A stretch of 64,000 nt of DNA. It comes from CAWIHA01 sp963835855. Its GTDB lineage: Bacteria; Acidobacteriota; Terriglobia; Bryobacterales; Bryobacteraceae. Below are positions 18,380-26,929 of this stretch, piece after piece. The position numbers and the translations under genes are program-made. The notes beneath the pieces are model-generated. The model was not told where the DNA came from, searched no databases, and saw only the letters and a program-made list of their open reading frames with translations. The DNA lies in NCBI GenBank assembly GCA_963835855.1, contig CAWIHA010000018.1, positions 62,001 to 126,000 of the forward strand, read 5' to 3'. Each line of letters opens with the position of its first letter. The first letter of the stretch is position 1.

Positions 18380-20044
18380 TCAGAACGAAGCCGCTTCGCG
18401 GACGCCCTTGCCCTCGACGCATTCGTAGAGACGGCGAGTGCGCAGGCTCTTGTATTCTTCGATGCGGCTGCTCGGCCACGTGAGGACCGCCCGTTCGACG
18501 CGGTCTCGCCTGCCAACGCCGAATGTAACGGGCAGTTCGGATTGCGACAGGTAGCTCGAACCGCTCTTGATCATTCTGGAGGGGCTTTCCCCTTCGTAGA
18601 AGAGGCGGACGGTGGCGCCGATCGCGTCGCGGTTCGATTTCGTTCCGATCAGCCGGAACCGGATGCTGCTGTTGTCGCTGAGTTGATCATTGCGGTAGAG
18701 GTAGGCTGGGCCGTTGTTCGTCGTGATGAGCACGTCCAGGTCGCCATCGCCGTCGAAGTCGCCGAAAGCGGCGCCGCGCCCCACTTTCGGCGCGGCGAAT
18801 CCGGCGCCGACCAGCGGCGCCACGTCGCGGAAGCCGCGCGCTCCCTGGTTGAGGAACAACTGTGGCGGCTGGGCGTAATCCACGTCCTGACGGACGTTGT
18901 GGACTGTCGCGTCGATGTGGCCATTCACCACGAGCAAATCGAGGTAACCGTCGAGGTTCGCGTCGAAGAAAAAGCAGCCAAACCCGAGTGTGCGGCGAGA
19001 CAGCCGGCCCACCTCCGAGCCCGGCGCCTGGTCGATATAAATCCCGCGCTTGGTGGCGCGATACAGGCCGAGCATCTCGTGGTCGAAGTTCGTTACCACC
19101 AGACCAGGGATGCCGGAGTTGTCATAGTCGCCCGCATCCACGCCCATGCCCCCTCGCGCTTTGCCGTCCATACTGAAGGCGACGCCGGCCGTGACGGCAA
19201 CCTCGCGGAAGGTTCCGTCCCGCATGTTGCGGTAGAGCTTGTTAGGCTCCGTGTCGTTGGCGACAAAGAGGTCCGGCCAGCCGTCCGCATCGTAGTCGAG
19301 CATGGCGGCGCCGAGCGATTTCGAGCTTGTGTCGAATACGCCGCTCTTGGCGGTGACGTCTTCGAAGGTCCCATCGCCGCGGTTGTGGAACAGCCAGCAA
19401 GTGGCGCCGCGATACGCCTCCGGAGTGCAGTAGGACTTCTGCTTGCCATCGATAGTGCAAGTAATATCCTGTTCCGGCGACCATTTCACGTAGTTGCACA
19501 CGAACAAGTCCAGGAACCCATCGCGGTCGTAGTCACACCACAAAGCGGAACTGCTCAAGCCCGTACGCCGGCCAAGACCGCTTCGCTCGGTCACGTCCAC
19601 GAACGTGCCGCGGCCGGTGTTTTGGAACAGCCGGCTCTGGCCGACGCAAGAAATAAACAGATCTGGGAAACCGTCATTATTGAAGTCGCCGACCGCCACG
19701 CCCATACCGTACATTTCGATGTCCAGCCCGGCGCGGCGCGTGACGTCCGTAAAGGTGCCGTTCCGGTTGTTCTTATACAGGCGCATCGTAGAGCGCTGCC
19801 GCCTGTGGCCCGGCCAATCCATGCCATTGATGAGCAGAATGTCCTGCCAGCCGTCGTTGTCGTAATCCATGAAGGCGCACCCAGAGCCCATGGTCTCCGG
19901 CAGGTATTTGCTGCCGAACGCTCCGTTGTTGTGCCGGAAAGCAATCCCCGCGGCCGAGGTCACGTCCACCAGGCGGAACCCCGGCCCCTCCTGGCCGAAG
20001 GCAACCAGCGCCGGCGCACCCAGCAGGAATTCTCTACGCGTCAC
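18380..20044 (-). CDS. CRTAC1-family FG-GAP/VCBS and ASPIC/UnbV protein in a two-component operon
   Basis: 554 aa. The N-terminus MTRREFLLGAPALVAFGQ resembles a short Tat-like (RR) signal. Repeated calcium-binding FG-GAP/VCBS blades follow (DYDNDGWQDILL, DFNNDGFPDLFI, DYDRDGFLDLFV, DYDADGWPDLFV, DFDGDGDLDVLI), enough for a beta-propeller. The C-terminal ASPIC/UnbV domain runs from IGTKSNRDAIGATVRL to the end. Family members are secreted surface proteins of unknown function. The GTG start overlaps the response-regulator stop as GTGA, so translation is coupled to a NarL-type regulator. Confidence 0.85.
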   Translation of the reverse strand: MTRREFLLGAPALVAFGQEGPGFRLVDVTSAAGIAFRHNNGAFGSKYLPETMGSGCAFMDYDNDGWQDILLINGMDWPGHRRQRSTMRLYKNNRNGTFTDVTRRAGLDIEMYGMGVAVGDFNNDGFPDLFISCVGQSRLFQNTGRGTFVDVTERSGLGRRTGLSSSALWCDYDRDGFLDLFVCNYVKWSPEQDITCTIDGKQKSYCTPEAYRGATCWLFHNRGDGTFEDVTAKSGVFDTSSKSLGAAMLDYDADGWPDLFVANDTEPNKLYRNMRDGTFREVAVTAGVAFSMDGKARGGMGVDAGDYDNSGIPGLVVTNFDHEMLGLYRATKRGIYIDQAPGSEVGRLSRRTLGFGCFFFDANLDGYLDLLVVNGHIDATVHNVRQDVDYAQPPQLFLNQGARGFRDVAPLVGAGFAAPKVGRGAAFGDFDGDGDLDVLITTNNGPAYLYRNDQLSDNSSIRFRLIGTKSNRDAIGATVRLFYEGESPSRMIKSGSSYLSQSELPVTFGVGRRDRVERAVLTWPSSRIEEYKSLRTRRLYECVEGKGVREAASF

Positions 20045-20667
20045 GGCAGATTCACCAGCCCGTTGCGGATAGCATACATCACCAGCTCGGCCGTACAGTG
20101 GACCCCGAGGGCCTGCATCAGATTGGCACGGTGCACCGCAACTGTATTCACACTCACGTTGAGGAGGGCGGCGATTTCCTTATTGGAGTTGCCCTCCGCG
20201 ATGAGCGTCAGGACCTGGCGCTCCCGCTGAGTTAGCGCCTCCCGGCCCTGTTCCGGAGTGGTTGCGCTCACAACACCTGGCCCGAGAACTTGCTCGCCGG
20301 CCGCCACGTCCTTCACCGCGGCGGCCAGGTCGATCTCACTTGCGTTCTTCAGGACGTAGCCTCGCGCTCCGGCCTCGAACGCGCTGCGGATCCTGTTGGC
20401 CTCCGAGTACATACTCACGATGAGGATCGCGGTATCGGGCAGACTCCGGAGAATCTCAATAGTGGCCTGAATTCCGTCCAGTTCAGGCATTGCCAGATCC
20501 ATGACGACGACTGCCGGCCGGTGCTCGAGCGTCAACTGCACGGCTTCGGTTCCGGTGGCCGCCTCCGCCACCACCCGAATCTTGGGGTCGTCCTCGAGCA
20601 TGCGGCGGAAGCCTCTCCGCACAAGGCTGTGGTCGTCGGCGAGCAAAACCGAAATGTCAGTGTCCAT
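20041..20667 (-). CDS. NarL/LuxR-type response regulator
   Basis: 208 aa. N-terminal receiver domain with acidic pair D11/D12, phospho-acceptor Asp57 (VVVMDLAMPELDG) and Lys near 107 (GYVLKNAS). The C-terminal GerE/LuxR helix-turn-helix is LTQRERQVLTLIAEGNSNKE followed by IAALLNVSVNTVAVHRANLM. It should be phosphorylated by the adjacent sensor kinase, whose end overlaps its start by 11 bases. Its own stop overlaps the start of the CRTAC1 gene. Confidence 0.93.
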   Translation of the reverse strand: MDTDISVLLADDHSLVRRGFRRMLEDDPKIRVVAEAATGTEAVQLTLEHRPAVVVMDLAMPELDGIQATIEILRSLPDTAILIVSMYSEANRIRSAFEAGARGYVLKNASEIDLAAAVKDVAAGEQVLGPGVVSATTPEQGREALTQRERQVLTLIAEGNSNKEIAALLNVSVNTVAVHRANLMQALGVHCTAELVMYAIRNGLVNLP

Positions 20668-22016
20668 CGGATACAGAACCTTCGAGTGGGACCCTGAGCC
20701 TCACCAGCGTGCCTCCCTCCACGGGTTTCAGAAACTCGATGGTGCCCTGGAGCAATTCGGCCCGCTCTCGCATCGCCACCATGCCGATTCCACCACGCGC
20801 CGGAGCGGGTCCATCTTCGGGAATGCCCGCCCCGCGGTCTTCAATTTCGAGGCTTAGCGACTCCGGCAGGAACCTCGCCCGGACCCAAGCCCGCGGAGAC
20901 TTGGAGTGCCTGGCCACATTGTTCAGCGCTTCCTGCAACACCCGGTACACATTCACGGCAACGCGCTCGGGAATCACGGGGTTCACGCTTGCTTTTTGGT
21001 ATCGCACCTCGATTCCGGTCTGCTTCTCGAACACAGGCAAGTACCAATCGATCGCTTTTTCCAAGCCGCCATCGTCGAGGATCGACGGATGCAGTCCTTG
21101 AGAGAGGCCTCGCATTTTGTCGAGCGCCGACTGCGCGACCTCGCGCACTTCTCCGAACTCCGTGGATCCGGGCGCGACCCCTCGCTTTTCCGCGCGGCCC
21201 AGCATGACCCCTATCGCCGTGAGGATCTGTCCAAATTCGTCGTGCAGCTCGCGTGAGATCGAGTGCAGCACTTCCTCTTGCGCAGTGATCAGTTTGCGCG
21301 CCAGGGCGCTGCGCTGCTCGGAGAGCGCCGCAAGCCGTCCAAAAATCCGGCGGTTCGATTGGATCAGATAGAGGCTGGTCAACGAAATGGTCAGCAGCGT
21401 CGCGGCCAGAAAATAGTACAGGCGCCGCTCGACCTGGTTGTACACGCCTTGAACCCGGATGACCGCCTGCTGCTCTACCTCGTTGTTCTCGACGAGAAGG
21501 CGGGCAACGCTGCTTGTGAGTGCAGCCTGCTGCGCATCGAGCGAACTTCGGATCAGCTCACGCGCGCGCCCGACTTGCTTTTGGCGCGAGAGGCTCAAAG
21601 GCTTGGTCCGCCGACGCCCAGAATTGAGTCAAAGATACGCGCAGATGCTCCTGCACGTATGGGCTTCGGAGAGCGGGAGCGAGCCGGGCCTCCAGGCGGA
21701 GCGCATCGTCCAGGTCCGACCGGATGCGAGTGAACTGCGTCTGCCAGGCGTCGAGCGGGTACGGCTCGTCCCCGCTGAGCATGTCCCGCATCGCCAGTCC
21801 GAGCGAATGCAGGTTGTTCTGTATCCGAAGAAGCTGCAGGGAATCCCTACGGTTCCGGTCAACCGTGCTGGCTTGGAAATCTTTGAGAGCCGCAATCTGC
21901 CGCAAAGCATAGAGTGAGAAGATCGTGATTGCGCCCAGCGTCACGGCTAAGCCCGCCAGGGACCGCTCGGAAAGGAAGAGCCATCGCTTCCGCTCGCCCT
22001 CTGCCCCGTCATCCAT
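20657..22016 (-). pseudogene. NarX-type sensor histidine kinase, one frameshift
   Basis: The two halves read as one protein. The N-terminal half (from ATG of MDDGAEGERKRWLFLSERS) has a membrane helix (LAGLAVTLGAITIFSLYAL) and a helical sensor region. The C-terminal half has a second helix (YYFLAATLLTISLTSLYLI), a HisKA_3 box (SISRELHDEFGQILTAIG), and an HATPase_c domain (LQEALNNVARHS, DRGAGIP, GGIGMVAMRERAELLQG). The break is a single extra base near 21588-21592: reading CTCGCG-C-CAAAAGCAAG without the extra C gives a continuous EPLAQKQVGRARELI. It is either a recent mutation or a sequence error. Partner: the regulator at 20041-20667. Confidence 0.8.
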
Positions 22017-22060
22017 GCTTGTCAAGATATCACGTTCCGCCGCACGGCCGATTATGCGAT

Positions 22061-22069
22061 TGCTATAAT
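22061..22069 (+). promoter_or_regulatory. Extended -10 promoter for homoserine dehydrogenase
   Basis: TGCTATAAT matches the extended -10 consensus (TGnTATAAT). No -35 is needed for this class and none is visible. It would give a leader of about 135 nt before the start at 22211. Confidence 0.45.
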
Positions 22070-22210
22070 TCACCGCAGTTGCGGCGGAATTGCTCGGCAG
22101 CGAAGACCTGGTCTGGAGTGCACTCCGTGACTGCATCCGGAAGTAACCCAAGGTGCTCCGGAGACCGGTGTGCGCGATCGTAGCGCGCCGGATGTTATCA
22201 TGACCCAATT

Positions 22211-23516
22211 ATGGAGCAAGTAAACGTGGGCATTGTCGGCCTGGGCAACATCGGCACGGGCACACTGACAATCTTCGCCGAGAACGCCGAACAGATCGAT
22301 CTCAAGCTGGGATTCCGGCTCCGGGTGAAAGCCGTTTGCGATTTGCTGATCGATACCAAGACGATTCCGGAATCGATTGGGCCAGTGTTCAAGACCAACG
22401 ACTGGCGCCAGTTGGTCGCTCATCCCGACGTGCACATTGTTGTGGAGTTGATCGGCGGCACCAAGGTTGCCTACGAGATCATCCATACGGCGATCGCAAA
22501 CAAGAAGTCTGTTGTGACGGCCAACAAGGAGGCTCATGGCGTTGCGGGGCGCCGAGATCTGGGAGCGCGCTATTGCCGGGGGAACCAACATCGCGATGGA
22601 GGCCAGCGTCGCCGGCGGAATTCCCATCCACGCCGTGCTGCGCGAAGGGATCTCCGGCGATCGCCTCGTGGCGCTCTATGGCATCCTCAATGGCACCAGT
22701 AATTACATCCTTACCGCGATGGAGAAGCACGGTGCAACGCTTGAGGCCGTGCTGGGGGAAGCGCAGCGGCTAGGGTACGCCGAAGCCAATCCCAGCAACG
22801 ATATTGACGGATTCGACGCGCGTTCGAAGCTCGCCATCCTTTCGGCCCTGGCGTTCGGAGAGAAGATCACGCCCTCGGACATCTTTACGGAGGGCATTCG
22901 CCGGATCTTGCCGATCGATTTCGAATACGCGCACCGGCTCAACCACACCATTCGGCTTCTGTGCGCGGCCCGGCAGACGGAGGACGGGTTGATCCTCTCG
23001 GTGCGGCCCTCGTTGATATCCACTTCGACGATTCTGGCCGGGGTGCAAAGCTCGTACAACGCGGTGTGGGTCAAAGGTCTCTACGGCGAGGATACGTTCT
23101 ACTACGGCCGGGGCGCCGGCCCCCGTCCTACTGGCGTTGCGGTGGTGAGCGATCTGATGCGTGTTGCGCGCGAGATTCGGAACGGCAGCCCCGAGCGCGT
23201 CTCGCCATTCGCGCATAAGCGCCTGGGGGAGTATAGGCCGATCCCAGTGACGCGGCAGAAACGGGCGTATTACCTTAGATTCCGTGTCATTGACCGTCCG
23301 GGAATCATCTCGGCCTTGGCGGGCATCCTGGCCCAGAAGCGCATCAGCCTTGACGCGGTCTTGCAGTTGCCCTGCGAGAACAAGCGCGATCTGCCGTTCG
23401 TGATCACGCTCGAGCCCACTACCGAGGGAGCTGTCCGCGAGGCCGTGAAAGAGATGTCGAAACTCGACTTCCTGCTCGAGCCGCCGCTGGCTCTGCCGAT
23501 CGAGCCGCCGCTCTGA
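22211..23516 (+). pseudogene. hom: Homoserine dehydrogenase, one frameshift
   Basis: The N-terminal NAD(P)-binding fold (VNVGIVGLGNIGTGTL) and VVTANKE are in one frame. The rest, from LMALRGAEIWERA, is one base further on. It includes the catalytic region GILNGTSNYILTAM, NPSNDIDGFDARSKLAILSA and a C-terminal ACT domain (YLRFRVIDRPGIISALAGIL). The extra base lies at 22529-22532: AACAAGGAG-G-CTCATG would read N-K-E-L-M without it. Hom makes homoserine for Thr/Met synthesis and is normally essential on minimal medium, so a sequencing error is a strong alternative to true loss. It is transcribed divergently from the NarX-type kinase. Confidence 0.85.
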
Positions 23517-23556
23517 TCCACGGCTCGAAGCAGTTCTGGATTCAGGCCAAGTGAGG

Positions 23557-23588
23557 TCCCACTCCGATTGCGCGGTGGGATCTTTTCA
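23557..23588 (+). terminator. Probable terminator after hom
   Basis: The stem TCCCAC/GTGGGA (23557-23562 with 23575-23580) is followed by TCTTTTC. The loop is 12 nt and the T-tract is short, so it may be modest. Confidence 0.45.
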
Positions 23589-23589
23589 G

Positions 23590-23676
23590 GTACACTCAGG
23601 CAGTTTGGGCATGTGTCAGCATTGTCCAACGGGAAGAGGAGTGTCGTCCTCCCTACACCTCTTTTGAGGAGACCAA
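23590..23676 (+). promoter_or_regulatory. Structured leader of the chitinase gene
   Basis: This upstream segment contains a hairpin (GAGGA-GTGTCG-TCCTC, 23636-23651) and the ribosome binding site TTTGAGGAGACCAA next to the ATG. A related segment with a different but equally well paired hairpin recurs at 25605-25725, which suggests that the stem is a functional RNA element. Confidence 0.45.
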
Positions 23677-25368
23677 ATGAAAAAAAGAACCCCCCTGCTT
23701 GTGCTCAGTACCCTCGGCCTGCTGCTCGTCCTGTTAGCAGTCGCTTCCGCGCAGTCAGTCAACTGCTCGGGCGTGACGGCCTGGGCCGCCGGCGGCAATT
23801 ACACCGTGGGTGAACTGGTCACCTATCAAGGTAGCGAGTACAAATGTCTTCAAGCGAACAATAACGCCGCACCCAACTGGGACCCGATTGACTGGCCGGC
23901 GGGCTGGTCGCTAGTGGGCACTTGCACCACCGGTCCCACACCGACGCCGACGGCAACGGCAACGCGAACCGCAACCGCGACCGCAACTGCGACGCGGACA
24001 GCGACGGCAACCGCGACGCGGACAGCCACCGGGACAGCGACGCGGACGGCCACGGCAACTGCGACGCGGACAGCCACCGGGACGGCGACGCGGACAGCGA
24101 CCGCCACGGCGACGCGAACTGCCACGGCGACCGCAACGCGGACGGCGACTGCAACAGCAACCGCAACAGGCCCGGCTTGTTATCCGGCGTGGAGTTCCAC
24201 GACTGCTTACAACGGTGGCGCGACGGTGAGCTACAACAACGTGAACTATACGGCGGCCTATTGGAGCCAGGGCTCGAACCCATCGACCAACAATGGTCCA
24301 GCGGGCAGCGGTCAGCCCTGGATTTCGGACGGCGCTTGCGGGGGTGGCGGTGCGACTCCGACGCCAACGGCGACGCCAACTTCGACAGGCAGTCGCACAC
24401 CGACGCCAACGGCAACGGCGACCCGAACTGCGACAGCCACCGCAACCACCACCCCATGCACGGGTTGCAGCAGCGGTTCACTACCCAAGCACGTGTTGAC
24501 AGGCTATTGGCAGAACTTCAGCAATGGAGCCACCTGCTTGACGCTGGCGCAAGTGCCGACGACGTATAACCTCATCGCGGTGGCGTTCGCCAACTCTTCT
24601 GCGACCGCAGGCCAGGTCACCTACACTACCGACTCTGGATTGTCGTCGTGCCTGGGCGGTTACACCGACTCGCAGTTCATCGCGGATATCAACACGGTCC
24701 ACTCGCGAGGCCAGAAGGTGATCATCTCGGTTGGCGGGGCGAATGGCACCACCAGCGTGTCCGATTCGACCAGCGCGGCGAACTTGGCTAGCAGCGTCGT
24801 CGGCCTGATGAATCAATTTGGCTTCGACGGCGTCGATATCGATCTGGAGAACGGGCTCAGCTCGACCTACATGTCGAGCGCGCTCCAGCAGATCGCTTCG
24901 GCAAAACCGGGCGCGATCATCACCATGGCGCCACAGACCGTTGACGTACAATCCACCGGCGGCGATTATTTTGCCGTGGGGCTGGCTATCGGGAGCGACC
25001 TCACCGTGATGAACACACAGTACTACAACTCCGGCTCGATGAACGGATGTAACGGCAACGTGTACTCCGAAGGCACCGTGGACTTCCTGACCGCGCTGGC
25101 GTGCATCCAGTTGCAGGGCGGCTTGGCCCCATCGCAAGTGGGATTGGGTCTCCCTGCTTCCCCGAGCGGCGCCGGGAGTGGCTACGTTTCGCCATCGATC
25201 ATCGATGCCGCGCTCACTTGCCTGGCTTCGGGGACCGGCTGCGGGTCGTTCGTTCCGTCGTCGAAGTGGAGCATCCGTGGCGTGATGACCTGGTCGATCA
25301 ACTGGGATGCTGCCACGGGCTACGCCTTCGCGAACGGGGTCAGCTCTACTCTGAGCTCGCTGCCGTAA
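23677..25368 (+). CDS. Secreted multidomain chitinase, GH18 with two CBM5/12-type modules
   Basis: 563 aa. Signal peptide (residues 1-26, LLVLSTLGLLLVLLAVASAQ). The first chitin-binding module is at about 29-85 (AWAAGGNYTVGELVTYQGSEY). A Thr/Ala/Arg linker made of T-A-T-A-T-R units follows (88-165), then a second CBM5/12-like module (168-221, AWSSTTAYNGGATVSYNNVN), a second T-P-T-A-T linker and the GH18 domain (270-563). The GH18 active-site signature DGVDIDLE is at 384-391, with Glu391 as proton donor, and the SVGG motif is at 361. It should hydrolyse chitin outside the cell. It has its own ribosome binding site and no operon partner. Confidence 0.93.
   Translation: MKKRTPLLVLSTLGLLLVLLAVASAQSVNCSGVTAWAAGGNYTVGELVTYQGSEYKCLQANNNAAPNWDPIDWPAGWSLVGTCTTGPTPTPTATATRTATATATATRTATATATRTATGTATRTATATATRTATGTATRTATATATRTATATATRTATATATATGPACYPAWSSTTAYNGGATVSYNNVNYTAAYWSQGSNPSTNNGPAGSGQPWISDGACGGGGATPTPTATPTSTGSRTPTPTATATRTATATATTTPCTGCSSGSLPKHVLTGYWQNFSNGATCLTLAQVPTTYNLIAVAFANSSATAGQVTYTTDSGLSSCLGGYTDSQFIADINTVHSRGQKVIISVGGANGTTSVSDSTSAANLASSVVGLMNQFGFDGVDIDLENGLSSTYMSSALQQIASAKPGAIITMAPQTVDVQSTGGDYFAVGLAIGSDLTVMNTQYYNSGSMNGCNGNVYSEGTVDFLTALACIQLQGGLAPSQVGLGLPASPSGAGSGYVSPSIIDAALTCLASGTGCGSFVPSSKWSIRGVMTWSINWDAATGYAFANGVSSTLSSLP
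23938..24168 (+). repeat. In-gene DNA repeat encoding the Thr/Ala linker
   Basis: Short degenerate units built on GCGACGCGGAC(A/G)GC(C/G)AC are repeated about a dozen times in frame. A shorter block recurs at about 24355-24455. Such arrays expand and contract by slippage and recombination, so linker length may vary between strains. Confidence 0.8.
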
Positions 25369-25377
25369 CCAGAAGTT

Positions 25378-25418
25378 GATTTGTGGCCCGGGCCAGCGCC
25401 TTGCCCGGGTCACAAATC
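25378..25418. repeat. Long hairpin after the chitinase gene
   Basis: The arms GATTTGTGGCCCGGGC and GCCCGGGTCACAAATC pair over 16 positions with one mismatch around a 9-nt loop. It starts 9 bases after the chitinase stop. There is no T-tract, so it may stabilise the 3' end or terminate weakly, in either direction. Confidence 0.7.
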
Positions 25419-25604
25419 ATCGATCCCGGCTTAGAGTCTCATTGCGGGGCTTCCTCGTTGCTCTTAGGGAGACCCCGCTCTTTCACGCGAAAATATTTCT
25501 GCGGAGCAGTCTTGAAGAGGCCTGGCCCTTAGAAGTACCAGGCGGTGTGGTACGGATTCGGGTACAGAGCAGTACTTTCCCGGATGGCAAGTCTGGCTGT
25601 TCCG

Positions 25605-25725
25605 CTGTACACTCGGGGTGGTTCAGGCATGCGTCGGCACTGTCCAAACCGGGGGAAGGGCGCCGACCCTTCCCGTCAATGAAAACAGAACACCCCTGCT
25701 CATACTCAGCTTCTCTCAGGCGGGA
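25605..25725 (+). pseudogene. Decayed copy of the chitinase leader and signal-peptide start
   Basis: This segment aligns with 23590-23720. It shares TACACTC, GGCATGYGTCRGCAYTGTCCAA, a hairpin at the same place (GGGAAGGG-CGCCGA-CCCTTCCC, 25653-25674), an ATG preceded by TCA, and codons related to KKRTPLLVLS (here NRTPLLILS, but shifted out of frame with the ATG). The coding part ends within the 3' end of the PHP gene. It is a relic of a second chitinase-like gene or a duplicated leader. Confidence 0.6.
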
Positions 25726-26852
25726 ATGGCCCCGGCCCGTTCGGCGAGCAGGAACCGCAGTGCGGGTTTGAGCTGTTCCGATTCAGAGATGCGCAAGAAG
25801 GCGAACAGCGGCTTCAGAACATCGGCGCGCGTGCCCTGCCACAACACGGACAACGGCCGCCGGACTCCGTCCTCGCCCTGGTAAAAGAATCGATCCTTCC
25901 AGCGGCTTACCTCGCCCTTGGCCGTTGCATAGGGGCGGAAAATATCCTTGAGTGTCTCGAGCCAACGGAGCCGCAGCGGCTCGCGGTATTGCGGCATAAG
26001 CAGCACGTGGCTCATCCGGCCGAAGCGCACCTCCGCCACCAGCTCCGGGAACGTTTGCGCTTGAGTGAGGTTGAGGATTGCATTCGGTTCAAGGCCGTGG
26101 CGGTCTCCGCCGCCGACCACGGGCAGCCCGCAAACAGCCGCGAGCTCAAGCACTTGTTTGTTCTCAGCCCAGGAACGCAGACCATTGAACTCCAGCCCGT
26201 GGATCCAGTCCCGGCAGCACGCGAGAAACAGCCGCAGTGCGTTTGCGTGCTCGCTCATGCCGAGACCGGCCTCATCCCAGAGGGGATGATTCAATACGAT
26301 GAGCGTTTCGGGAGACTCGTTAAGCAGGTCGAGCGTCTCTTTTAACCGGGATGCTGAAGGCTGGGTGGTGTAAGCAGCGAGGAGAGCGGCCGTTTCCCGG
26401 GCGTGTGCGGCGGGCAGATTGTGCACGCCAAGGTGAAAGAAGGTCGAGCCGAATGGGACTGTCCATTCGAGCGAGATGGCGGCTTTCCGTGACCTGCGGA
26501 TCGCCACCAGAGATAGCCCGCTCCGGAGGTCATCGTGATCCGTCAGCGAAACGAGCGCCGGCAGGCCCAGAGCACGGATCTGGTTCGCTTCCACCGACAG
26601 CGCTGCAGAGGCGTTCAAAGGCGGCGTCCAGAACGCCCGTGAAAGATCGAGTTTCTCTCCACTAGCGAGATGATGCTGCCAGCGCGCGAGCTTCAGCACG
26701 AGACTGAGCCCGGGAAACTGCGAACGGTAACCCGAGAGCCACGCCAGATTCTCCCACGAATACGAGGTATGGCTGTGAAGCGACGCACCGGCGCGAAAGC
26801 CGGCGGTGGCGGCGCGGTCCTTCCACAGAAAGTGCAAGACTGTTTTGGCCAT
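25716..26852 (-). CDS. PHP-domain metal-dependent hydrolase-like protein
   Basis: 378 aa. Metal-binding motifs typical of the PHP superfamily are present in order: SLHSHTSYS near residue 26, SLTDHDDLRSG near 106, VLNHPLWDEAG near 195 and VVGGGDRHGLE near 252. PHP proteins are usually phosphoesterases or phosphatases with a trinuclear metal centre; the substrate here is unknown. The N-terminus has no clear signal. The ATG start has an excellent GAGGAGGGGG ribosome binding site. The neighbouring PAP2 gene lies upstream on the same strand, 77 bp away, and could be co-transcribed. Confidence 0.75.
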   Translation of the reverse strand: MAKTVLHFLWKDRAATAGFRAGASLHSHTSYSWENLAWLSGYRSQFPGLSLVLKLARWQHHLASGEKLDLSRAFWTPPLNASAALSVEANQIRALGLPALVSLTDHDDLRSGLSLVAIRRSRKAAISLEWTVPFGSTFFHLGVHNLPAAHARETAALLAAYTTQPSASRLKETLDLLNESPETLIVLNHPLWDEAGLGMSEHANALRLFLACCRDWIHGLEFNGLRSWAENKQVLELAAVCGLPVVGGGDRHGLEPNAILNLTQAQTFPELVAEVRFGRMSHVLLMPQYREPLRLRWLETLKDIFRPYATAKGEVSRWKDRFFYQGEDGVRRPLSVLWQGTRADVLKPLFAFLRISESEQLKPALRFLLAERAGAIPA

Positions 26853-26929
26853 GAATCCCCCTCCTCGCGGTCGTTGGTTTCAGATCGTGGGCTGTGAGTG
26901 CTTCCCACTGCCCACGTCCGCAATCCGCG

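Noticed and set aside
18542..20230. 562-codon plus-strand open frame
   Set aside because: Antisense of the CRTAC1 gene. The frame consists of complements of repeated DxDxDG codons and matches no family; similar antisense frames occur over the other CRTAC1 genes (36516-37673, 49606-51018) and over Oar copy B (45270-46694).
22520..22545. Programmed +1 frameshift in homoserine dehydrogenase
   Set aside because: AAGGAGG could stimulate a shift, but the site lacks the slow stop or rare codon expected, and no homoserine dehydrogenase is known to me to use frameshifting. Mutation or error is simpler.
23938..24460. CRISPR-like array
   Set aside because: The short repeats are in frame inside a coding region, have no unique spacers of constant length, and encode a Thr/Ala linker.
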